Program-made: the position numbers and the translations under genes
Notes under the pieces: generated by a model
The model's input: only the letters and a program-made list of their open reading frames with translations
Told to the model about the DNA's origin: nothing
Databases searched by the model: none
DNA from: an uncultured Bacteroidota bacterium
GTDB lineage: Bacteria; Bacteroidota; Bacteroidia; Bacteroidales; 4484-276
NCBI GenBank assembly: GCA_903930725.1
Contig: CAIYZW010000878.1
Coordinates: 1-13,670 of the forward strand
Length of the DNA: 13,670 nt
Reading direction: 5' to 3'
In this document: positions 1 through 6,408 of the stretch, piece after piece
Position numbering within the stretch: the stretch's first letter is position 1
Layout of the letters: each line of letters begins with the position of its first letter

Positions 1-804
1 GCTGCTGGGATAAATAGTATCAGTAAATACTTCATTATCCTTCAGTTTCATCAATTCAGGGATATAACATTGGAGGGTATCCAACAATTGATTATAGGCC
101 AACCAGGCTCCATTTCCATTCCAATGTGTATCTTCTTTAAGGTAGAGTTGTTTTTGCCTGCCCTTTTCAAGTGATTTTCTTACATCTACTACCACTACTT
201 GTGTTGTTTCCAGTTGTTTCACCAATAAATCGAGTGTTGTTAAAAGTCCGCTCTTTTTTAATGGGACATATTCGTGATAGAAACCAGCCTTTCCCTGAAT
301 TGGCATAAAAACATACCGAATGCCCAGGCTGGCGCACCATTGCTGGTAATAATCAATTATTTGAACCAGTTCTTTGATATCCTCATCTTTCATTCGTTCA
401 TATCCAAGCTGTTCAGAGAATCCTTTGTCATAAAAATCGCCTGCAAACAACCAGCCATCCTTACCTTTTATCACTTTTCCGGGAAACGGATCGTTAAAAA
501 GTATGTTTTCTTTAACGTAGTGAAACACCTTTAGTAATTCACTTTTCAAGGTAAAATTATCATTATACCAGGTTCCGAAATTATTACCTGCAATCCGTGT
601 ATCCATTAACACACCCTTTAACTTTCCTTTTAATCCCTGACCATTAAGGCTGTTAGAATAAAAAGTGGTTGGAATTGGCTGTACCTTAATATTTGCGAAC
701 AATCCGGGTTTAAGATTTTTAAAAATTCTTAGAGCTGACGGTATCAGGAACATCGAGAATACAATAATGCCGAAGACCAGATATGATGTTTTTTTTATGT
801 TCAT
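1..804 (-). CDS. AlgJ/AlgX-like SGNH-hydrolase-type O-acetyltransferase (3' end cut by window edge)
   Basis: This protein probably transfers or delivers acetyl groups to a polysaccharide on the outer face of the inner membrane, as the partner of the MBOAT protein encoded just upstream. The first 268 codons are visible. An N-terminal membrane anchor or uncleaved signal lies at about residues 7-25. A GKDGWLF motif is at 114-120 and a DTHWNGNGAW motif at 225-234; both are typical of the AlgX/AlgJ SGNH-like domain, and the Asp-x-His pair (D225, H227) would be two thirds of its catalytic triad. In this family the nucleophilic Ser lies further C-terminal, which here is beyond the window, so activity cannot be judged. 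The frame is open to base 1. The ATG shares one base with the stop of the MBOAT gene (TAATG), which points to translational coupling. The family call is firm; the polysaccharide substrate is unknown. Confidence 0.9.
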   Translation of the reverse strand, partial: MNIKKTSYLVFGIIVFSMFLIPSALRIFKNLKPGLFANIKVQPIPTTFYSNSLNGQGLKGKLKGVLMDTRIAGNNFGTWYNDNFTLKSELLKVFHYVKENILFNDPFPGKVIKGKDGWLFAGDFYDKGFSEQLGYERMKDEDIKELVQIIDYYQQWCASLGIRYVFMPIQGKAGFYHEYVPLKKSGLLTTLDLLVKQLETTQVVVVDVRKSLEKGRQKQLYLKEDTHWNGNGAWLAYNQLLDTLQCYIPELMKLKDNEVFTDTIYPSS

Positions 805-2243
805 TAGAATCGAAAGTAGATGAATGGATTATAGACATCTGCGGCCAGAAAAGATGCAGACACAAATAGGATCAGGACAAAAAAGGCAATTTTGAATATC
901 GACATCATGACGTGTGTGGTATTATTAAGGTTCATAATCATATTGAGTTTTTGCTCGATTAATGTGTAAACCGGTAAACAAAAAGTAATGCCAATAACAA
1001 GCATGATAAGGGTTTGGGTGTTGAGATAAAAATAACTGAAATACGTAACCGAAGGAATGTTCCCTTTAGAGAAGGCAAACATTTGGGCATAATAATCAAT
1101 TGCATAGCCCATATCCGGCGATCTGAAAATCACCAATGTAATAAGCCAGGTCATGATTGTATAAAAATGCTGAAATGGAGCCCCCAATTTTTTCAAAACC
1201 TTTGCGAATCCAGCCTTTTCGATTATGATAAAAGCTCCATTGGCAAGTCCCCAGATGACAAAATTCCAGGCAGCGCCATGCCACAGGCCGGTTATTATGA
1301 AAACTATGATTAAATTAACGTAGACCCTTGGTAATGAAACTCTGCTGCCACCTAATGAAATGTAAAGATAATCTTTAAACCAGGTCGAAAGTGTTATGTG
1401 CCAGCGCTGCCACATTTCTCTTATTGATTTGGAAATGTATGGATAATTAAAGTTTTCCGGGAAAGTGAATCCTAACATGTGTCCCATTCCAATGGCCATA
1501 TCCGAATAACCCGAAAAATCGTAGTACAATTGAATTGCATAAGCTAACACTCCAAACCAAAGCAATGCTGACGACAGTTCCGAAGGTGCGTACGAGAAGG
1601 TTTTATCGGCAATTTCGGCAAATGTATTTGCAACGATCATTTTTTTTGCCAGTCCAATAATGAAGCGTTGAAGTCCAAGCGAAAAGTTTTGGATGCTGAT
1701 GTCCTTATTTCTCAATTGATGATGGATATCGGAGTAGCGGACAATAGGCCCGGCAACCAATTGAGGAAACATTGTAACAAATGCCGAATAGTCAATCAGG
1801 TTGTGATTAGCCTTAATATTGCCCCGGTAAACATCAATAGTGTATGATAAAGTTTGGAATGTGTAAAAACTAATACCAATGGGTAAAGCAACATAAGGAA
1901 CATTCATTATACCCGGATGCGAAAATCCCAACAAGTCTAACAAAGCTTTATAATTTTCAAAGGCAAAATTGAAATACTTAAAAAAACCAAGTAGCGAAAG
2001 GTTGGTTAACAACGACAAAGCCATCCCTGTTTTACGGTAGCCTTTTTCGATTATCAAAGCACAAAGATAATCAGCAACTGTTGATACAATCAGCACCATA
2101 ATAATGGCTTTCTCGCCCCAGGCGTAAAACAGCAGGCTGGTCATCACCAGGAATAAGTTTTTTAAGCGTGACGGCAGCAGCAAATAAATTCCTACCACAA
2201 TTGGCAGAAAAAGAAATATGAATACCGGACTGCTAAAGAGCAT
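804..2243 (-). CDS. AlgI-type MBOAT membrane-bound O-acyltransferase
   Basis: This is a polytopic inner-membrane O-acyltransferase of the MBOAT family. By analogy with AlgI of alginate synthesis it would pass acetyl groups across the membrane for O-acetylation of a polysaccharide. The 479-residue length is normal for AlgI-like proteins. Hydrophobic segments run almost throughout. The hallmark motifs are REMWQRWHITLSTWF at 275-289, the following DYLYISLGG at 291-299, and WHGAAWNF at 321-328, whose His322 matches the essential MBOAT histidine. PIGISFYTFQTLSY (121-134) and PQLVAGPI (160-167) are also characteristic. The next gene begins on its stop codon and encodes the AlgJ/AlgX-like partner, the usual arrangement for such pairs. 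DltB of lipoteichoic acid D-alanylation is a relative, but no dlt genes are nearby, so polysaccharide acetylation is the better reading. Confidence 0.95.
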   Translation of the reverse strand: MLFSSPVFIFLFLPIVVGIYLLLPSRLKNLFLVMTSLLFYAWGEKAIIMVLIVSTVADYLCALIIEKGYRKTGMALSLLTNLSLLGFFKYFNFAFENYKALLDLLGFSHPGIMNVPYVALPIGISFYTFQTLSYTIDVYRGNIKANHNLIDYSAFVTMFPQLVAGPIVRYSDIHHQLRNKDISIQNFSLGLQRFIIGLAKKMIVANTFAEIADKTFSYAPSELSSALLWFGVLAYAIQLYYDFSGYSDMAIGMGHMLGFTFPENFNYPYISKSIREMWQRWHITLSTWFKDYLYISLGGSRVSLPRVYVNLIIVFIITGLWHGAAWNFVIWGLANGAFIIIEKAGFAKVLKKLGAPFQHFYTIMTWLITLVIFRSPDMGYAIDYYAQMFAFSKGNIPSVTYFSYFYLNTQTLIMLVIGITFCLPVYTLIEQKLNMIMNLNNTTHVMMSIFKIAFFVLILFVSASFLAADVYNPFIYFRF

Positions 2244-2361
2244 AAAGTGGATAATTAAGTTGCTTTAACCTAAAAATGCAGACATTAGGAAAACAAGTTT
2301 TGATTCTTCTGTGAAATTAAATTAACACTGGTTTTTGATTTTTTGATATTTTGCTACAGAA
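2244..2361. other. Intergenic gap before the MBOAT gene
   Basis: These 118 AT-rich bases lie between the reconstructed end of the EEISWGQ membrane protein gene and the MBOAT start. I found no Bacteroidota-type -7 element (TAnnTTTG) on the minus strand, no stem-loop with a T tract, and no repeat. If the frameshift extension is not translated, the gap is 273 bases (2244-2516). A weak promoter for the O-acetylation pair cannot be excluded. Confidence 0.5.
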
Positions 2362-2547
2362 TTATAAAGTCCCGGAGAATTGGTTATTCCTGATGTTTTT
2401 CGAGTCACTGAGGAAATAATATACTCTAACACTATACAAAAAAGCAAAGAGTGTCAGCAAAGATTCGTACAATTCGCTTTGTCCGTTAAAACTTGAGCCT
2501 GCCATTAAAAAAAATATTACAAAAAAACTGTGTGGAGGAATGGCGTT
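2362..2547 (-). pseudogene. Out-of-frame C-terminal continuation of the EEISWGQ membrane protein
   Basis: This frame is open from 2547 down to a TAA at 2364-2362. If one base is gained in the T run at 2521-2527, or the ribosome slips -1 there, the upstream protein reads on as HTVFFVIFFLMAGSS and then GQSELYESLLTLFAFLYSV. The result is about 331 residues. This completes a membrane helix that otherwise ends abruptly and adds an acidic linker (S-E-L-Y-E) and a last hydrophobic segment, before a polar tail ending FSGTL. The composition resembles coding sequence for the same membrane protein rather than random intergenic DNA. An ATG at 2505 could start a 47-residue peptide on its own, but I consider a frameshifted single gene more likely. 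Comparison with intact homologues would settle it. Confidence 0.6.
2517..2528 (-). other. T7 run / potential -1 slippery heptamer followed directly by a stop
   Basis: On the coding strand the zero-frame codons are GTT TTT TTG TAA, so T-TTT-TTG has the X-XXY-YYZ form of a -1 slippery heptamer (bases 2526-2520), with a stop immediately after it. Slipping by -1 gives GTA ATA and enters the open continuation frame. A second homopolymer (T8, bases 2514-2507) follows closely. I see no strong downstream stem-loop or upstream Shine-Dalgarno-like stimulator. A simple indel in the run, real or from sequencing, is therefore at least as likely as programmed slippage. Confidence 0.4.
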
Positions 2548-3356
2548 TTATGAATCATTGTTAACTCCTTGCGGGGAAACATCCAATAAAGAAACAAGAT
2601 TAGAAATAAAGTCATTCCCACAAGCGGATAGAACATGGGAAGTATTGGATTGAGAAAATTGTGCAAATTCGTTTCGCCCTGGTAATTGTGCTCCTTGAAA
2701 ACACCAGAGGTTTCCCATTTAAAAAGGTGTTGTCCCCAACTGATTTCTTCTCCAAGATAAATAAGTAAAATGGTTGATATTGACAGTATTAAAATGAATA
2801 ATGCTCTTTTTTCCTTAGAATTCGATATACGATTACTGATTCCTTTAACCGAAAACAACAAAATAGCAACCGAGAGAACAAGAATAACAGCACACGCATT
2901 TTCCAAGGTTCCTTCATAGCGCGGTAATCCAAAGAAAAGTATATTAAAAGGTAACAGAAAACCAACGATCGAACTTATCAGCAAAATCCAGAGGTTTTGC
3001 TTTTCCAATCTTGCCGATTTATCCTGCAAAAAGAAACTCTTAACATCCTCCGGAACAATGAAAAACCTGATGGCTTTTGAAGTTTTCAGGTACACCCATT
3101 TATAAAATACTTTTCGGGAATTTGTCAATAATAATACACTGATTACCAGCATAAAAAAGATTAAAAAACCAATGAAAGACTGAATACATAAAACAGTGAT
3201 TTTATTTAGTTCATGATCATCACCGAAGTTTTCTTGAAGCCAATTTATTAAATGGGAGAGATAATTGGAGAAGTTGATTAAGAATAAAACAGCAATTATC
3301 ATCAGGAATAACCCGACAATACTGGGTGTTTTTAATTTCGTAAAATGTTTTCTCAT
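2517..3356 (-). CDS. Uncharacterised polytopic membrane protein with EEISWGQ motif, apparently frameshifted near its 3' end
   Basis: I cannot assign a function. The 279-residue product has hydrophobic segments at about 12-30, 53-77, 121-143, 154-170, 184-201 and 237-260. Between the last two lies a polar stretch with EEISWGQ at 203-209 and NYQGETNLHN at 224-233. From memory, this pairing of EE-x-SWGQ with N-x-Q-x-E-x-N-x-HN marks a family of unnamed bacterial membrane proteins found in polysaccharide regions. The acidic, His and Asn residues between membrane helices could form an active or binding site, but that is inference. The frame stops right after a run of seven T, in the middle of what looks like a further membrane helix; the expected C-terminus continues in another frame (see 2362-2547). 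The ATG at 3356 has no clear Shine-Dalgarno sequence. It is too short, and lacks the usual large loops, for an obvious Wzx or Wzy. Confidence 0.75.
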   Translation of the reverse strand: MRKHFTKLKTPSIVGLFLMIIAVLFLINFSNYLSHLINWLQENFGDDHELNKITVLCIQSFIGFLIFFMLVISVLLLTNSRKVFYKWVYLKTSKAIRFFIVPEDVKSFFLQDKSARLEKQNLWILLISSIVGFLLPFNILFFGLPRYEGTLENACAVILVLSVAILLFSVKGISNRISNSKEKRALFILILSISTILLIYLGEEISWGQHLFKWETSGVFKEHNYQGETNLHNFLNPILPMFYPLVGMTLFLILFLYWMFPRKELTMIHKTPFLHTVFL

Positions 3357-3421
3357 AAAGTCGGGTGTTGATTAAGTTAACTATAGTTATGAATCCGCTC
3401 AATAATCAAATAAAAACAAAC

Positions 3422-3985
3422 TTACAATAACTGATACTGATGTTTAATTAATTTCTCTTCGATGGCCTGCAAGTTTGCAGCATGTGCTGTTCTCATGCTT
3501 AATCTGTCGCTGTTATAAGAAGACGGCAGATGATTTACTTCAATCGGAATTCGTTTTTGGGGATAGTTTAAAAAAGTAAAGATACGGTCGGTTTCAATTA
3601 AATAATCACTGTCAAAGCCAAACAAAGTTTTATATTTTTCTAAAACATGCACCCGATGCCAGGGAAAAAAGGCACCATGTCCGATCAAACAAATTTTACT
3701 ATTTGCATAAAATCCGATATGATGTTGAGTGTTTCCACATGTAATTTTATCACCATCGTAACCTTCAAATATTTTTTCGATCGGTGTAATGCAATCATCG
3801 TCCTGAACATAAACATTGTTGTAAATGGGTTCTTTCAGGAATCGCCAAAAAATGCCGTCGCAGTGGGTTAAAATGCGGATTTCCCCAAATCCATACGACG
3901 TAATATGCGATAGCACAACTTCGGGATAATGCTCCTCCTTGGTTATCAAAATCGCCGAAACCTGTTGTAAAAGGTTTATTTTCAT
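3422..3985 (-). CDS. Small GT64-like (GT-A fold) glycosyltransferase candidate
   Basis: This 187-residue protein starts with a strand-rich region (QQVSAILITKEEHYPEVV, 7-24) typical of the beginning of a GT-A domain. QDDDC at 61-65 provides an Asp-rich, DXD-like metal/nucleotide-sugar site. GHGAFF followed by PWHR (102-111) resembles the G-x-G-A-x-F/Y...R segment of exostosin-type GT64 enzymes, and ETDRIFTF at 131-138 supplies a second acidic site, possibly the catalytic or acceptor-binding one. No signal peptide or membrane segment is visible, so it is presumably cytoplasmic. It is shorter than usual GT2 enzymes (about 250-330 residues) yet appears complete at both ends. It sits 9 bases downstream of wecB, so a hexosaminyl transfer using the epimerase product is an attractive guess. 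The glycosyltransferase class is likely; donor and acceptor are unknown. Confidence 0.65.
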   Translation of the reverse strand: MKINLLQQVSAILITKEEHYPEVVLSHITSYGFGEIRILTHCDGIFWRFLKEPIYNNVYVQDDDCITPIEKIFEGYDGDKITCGNTQHHIGFYANSKICLIGHGAFFPWHRVHVLEKYKTLFGFDSDYLIETDRIFTFLNYPQKRIPIEVNHLPSSYNSDRLSMRTAHAANLQAIEEKLIKHQYQLL

Positions 3986-3994
3986 TGACTTGCT

Positions 3995-5137
3995 TTAAGT
4001 AATTTGGTCTGCTAAAATCCCGATGATCTTTTGAGATGCATTACCATCACCATAAATGGTGGTTGGTATGGTCATCTTTTGGTACACCGCACCATCATCG
4101 AGAAGGTGAACGGCTGAATAGAGAATGCTTTGAATATTGGTTCCAACAAGTTTTGCTGTGCCTGAATTGATTACTTCCCGGCGGTCCGTTGTGTTGCGGG
4201 TAACCAGCAATGGCTTTCCTAATGCAGAAGCTTCTTCCTGAATTCCACCCGAATCGGTCAGGATGAAATAACACTTCTCTATTAAAAAAATGAAAGTAGG
4301 ATACGAAAGTGGTTCTAATAAAAAGATATTCTCAATTCCTTTCAATTCATTATGGATCAGGTTTTTAACTTCAGGATTAGGATGAACCGGGAGAACGACA
4401 AAAACATCATCCCGCTTTGTGAGCTGTTGAATTGCACTTGCAATATTTTTAATCCCCGAGGTAATATTTTCCCGACGATGGGCTGTTACGAGAATCAGCT
4501 TTTTTGTTTTGTCTTTTAAAAACAGCCACAACATTTCACTGATTTCAGGAAACCTTTCTGTAGTCCACTCATTTTCATCCCGTGGAATAGTATTAAGCGC
4601 AATTTGCAAAGCATCAATTACGGTATTTCCGGTCACAAAAATATTTCTGGATGGAATGTTTTCTGCGATTAGATTTTGCCTTGCTTCTTGGGTAGGTGCA
4701 AAATGAAAGTCGGCCAATCTGCTGATTAACTGCCTGTTGATTTCCTCTGGATAAGGTTCATCCTTACGATTTGTTCTTAAACCTGCCTCAATATGTCCAA
4801 TCCTGATTTTCAGATAAAACGCGGCTAATGCTGCAATAAAAGCAGTGGTTGTATCACCCTGAACAAGAATTATTTCCGGGTTGATTTTTGTAATTACAGG
4901 TTCAACTTTTGTCAGAATATTGACCGACACATCGAAATAATTCTGATCAGGTTTCATGATGGCCAGGTCAAAATCTGGCTTAATTTCAAAAAAACTAAGG
5001 GCACTTTCCAGCATTGTTTTATGTTGCGAAGTACTGCAAACAAAACATTCAAAACGGCTGTCATTCTTTAGCAAGTTTATCAAAGGAGCCATTTTTATTG
5101 CTTCCGGCCGTGTACCAATAATACAAAGGATATTCAT
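3995..5137 (-). CDS. wecB: UDP-N-acetylglucosamine 2-epimerase (non-hydrolysing)
   Basis: This cytoplasmic enzyme interconverts UDP-GlcNAc and UDP-ManNAc, supplying ManNAc (or, after oxidation, ManNAcA) for polysaccharide assembly. The 380-residue length is standard. Family motifs run in order: IGTRPEAIKMAPL at 7-19 (R10, K15), QGDTTTAF at 93-100 (D95), HIEAGLRT at 115-122 (E117), PYPEEINRQ at 128-136 (E131), VTGNTVIDAL at 168-177, VTAHRRENI at 217-225 (H220), PVHPNPEV at 250-257 and LTDSGGIQEEA at 293-303. All residues tied to catalysis and UDP binding in E. coli WecB have counterparts. One small departure is NTTDRREV at 315-322, where the family usually has TTERPE. No UDP-ManNAc dehydrogenase (WecC) is seen here, so the product may be used as ManNAc or oxidised by an enzyme encoded elsewhere. 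Two bases separate it from the deacetylase gene. Confidence 0.95.
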   Translation of the reverse strand: MNILCIIGTRPEAIKMAPLINLLKNDSRFECFVCSTSQHKTMLESALSFFEIKPDFDLAIMKPDQNYFDVSVNILTKVEPVITKINPEIILVQGDTTTAFIAALAAFYLKIRIGHIEAGLRTNRKDEPYPEEINRQLISRLADFHFAPTQEARQNLIAENIPSRNIFVTGNTVIDALQIALNTIPRDENEWTTERFPEISEMLWLFLKDKTKKLILVTAHRRENITSGIKNIASAIQQLTKRDDVFVVLPVHPNPEVKNLIHNELKGIENIFLLEPLSYPTFIFLIEKCYFILTDSGGIQEEASALGKPLLVTRNTTDRREVINSGTAKLVGTNIQSILYSAVHLLDDGAVYQKMTIPTTIYGDGNASQKIIGILADQIT

Positions 5138-5139
5138 TT

Positions 5140-6408
5140 TTACCCCAATTTTTTCTTAAAACTTTTCATAAATGCAAAGAAATCTGCCAATGATGTTTTC
5201 GTCTTTCCTGAATGGGAAAACTCAGTTTCAGTCACTGATGACGAAGTTTGATCTCGTTTTTTGGTCCAGACCACATCCTGCAACGAAATCTTCAGATTTT
5301 CAAGTGGTAAGAAGGCCTCAGAATTATCGGAATTTTCGAGATGAAGCTGCAGGCTCCTGTCGGTATTATCGGTCGAAACTTTCAGATTATCATTTTCAAA
5401 AAACACCGAATAGTCTGTCTTTAATCGTTTTTGCCACCATTTTGCAAATTCAGAATATGTTGTAATCCAAACATTGGGCAAGGAATTTAGCGTGGACAAA
5501 ATAAAATCAATCACTTCTGGAAATCTGTCAATTTCATTTTTTGGATGACCATAAAGCATAATCGGGAGATTTCGCTCAAATTTGTATTTTATGATGCGAT
5601 CGTAATAAGCAATCATTTCCTGGGATGTAAAGCCAACATCGCGCAAACTACCTATGCAGATTGGATGAACTGGTATTTGTAAAACATTTGAAACCTGGCT
5701 TTTAAACACGGGATGAAATGGGAGATCGTCGTAACCCATCGCAAATTCGGATGAAAACGAAAAATTCAGCTCCTCCAAAACCCTGTTTAATGATGGATTC
5801 CATTTGCCGAACGGAGAAGCAAATCCGCAGATCTCTATACCAACCCTCTGCATCAAATCCTTTCCTTTGATGATGTTCCGTTTATTTTGGCTATAATTAT
5901 TATATGTAATGTGATGATAACAATGAAGTTGCAAATCATGGCCAGCCTTGCTTGTTTCTGCGATGTCAGAAAGATAACCTTCCTGCGCTCCGACCTCGAT
6001 AAACCAGGTCATTGGGAATTTATGCCTGTCTGAATGAATCAAAACATTTTCAAAACGAGCCTGATCGCTTTTATCACAATCTACCCTGAAAGTACCCACA
6101 TTGTGGTAACCCGTTGGGTAATGAGCCAAATGAATGTAGGGTAAATTTTTTTGAAAGACCTTTTCCCTGACAACTTTAATAACCTCCTGACGCAACAAAG
6201 CCTTATTGATTTTTGCAATGGTTTCGCCAGGATTTTTATCTCCTACACCCACAAACTTTTTGTATTGTGCACTGTAATCGGAATAAGGAGCCACAGGCAT
6301 TTCAAAATGATCAACGTCAACGCTTTCAAACACATAGCTTGCAGACTTTTCGTGACGGAGGATTTCGTTGATTATTAACCTTTCGGCTGAGCGATTGAAT
6401 AGTTTCAT
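5140..6408 (-). CDS. NodB-like polysaccharide deacetylase family protein
   Basis: The central part of this 422-residue protein is a CE4/NodB-type deacetylase domain, expected to remove N- or O-acetyl groups from a sugar with a metal ion. Motif 1 is FRVDCD at 107-112 (D110, D112). Motif 2 is HCYHH at 162-166 (metal-binding H162 and H166). Motif 3 is FASPFG at 197-201, with Ala where classical members have the Arg of R-x-P-x-G. Motif 5 is LPIMLYGHP at 281-289 (H288). About 100 residues precede the domain and about 90 follow it (330-422); the latter look beta-rich and polar. No signal peptide is visible, so it may act in the cytoplasm on a lipid-linked or nucleotide-linked intermediate; this is inference. 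Its ATG overlaps the stop of the upstream GT4 gene by four bases (ATGA), suggesting coupled translation. Confidence 0.85.
   Translation of the reverse strand: MKLFNRSAERLIINEILRHEKSASYVFESVDVDHFEMPVAPYSDYSAQYKKFVGVGDKNPGETIAKINKALLRQEVIKVVREKVFQKNLPYIHLAHYPTGYHNVGTFRVDCDKSDQARFENVLIHSDRHKFPMTWFIEVGAQEGYLSDIAETSKAGHDLQLHCYHHITYNNYSQNKRNIIKGKDLMQRVGIEICGFASPFGKWNPSLNRVLEELNFSFSSEFAMGYDDLPFHPVFKSQVSNVLQIPVHPICIGSLRDVGFTSQEMIAYYDRIIKYKFERNLPIMLYGHPKNEIDRFPEVIDFILSTLNSLPNVWITTYSEFAKWWQKRLKTDYSVFFENDNLKVSTDNTDRSLQLHLENSDNSEAFLPLENLKISLQDVVWTKKRDQTSSSVTETEFSHSGKTKTSLADFFAFMKSFKKKLG

Noticed and set aside
274..534. 86-codon open frame on the plus strand near the left edge
   Set aside because: The minus strand here encodes the AlgJ/AlgX-like protein with its GKDGWLF motif. 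The plus-strand frame is its shadow.
1014..1313. 99-codon open frame on the plus strand
   Set aside because: It is antisense to the MBOAT gene, across the segment encoding WHGAAWNF, and has no recognisable domain.
2282..2350. Possible hairpin or terminator (AAAAC-AA-GTTTT and nearby T-rich stretches) before the MBOAT gene
   Set aside because: The stem is only five AT-rich pairs and no longer complementary arms are present, so it would not form a convincing intrinsic terminator.
2362..2505. A separate 47-codon peptide starting at the ATG at 2505
   Set aside because: Its frame is open upstream of the ATG to 2547 and joins the membrane protein through the T7 run. Its hydrophobic pattern continues that protein's last helix, so an independent small gene is less likely.
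3417..3424. TAAGTTTG on the minus strand, a match to the Bacteroidota -7 element, about 60 bases upstream of the EEISWGQ gene
   Set aside because: No TTG-type -33 element lies at the right distance upstream, and such 8-base matches are common by chance in AT-rich DNA.
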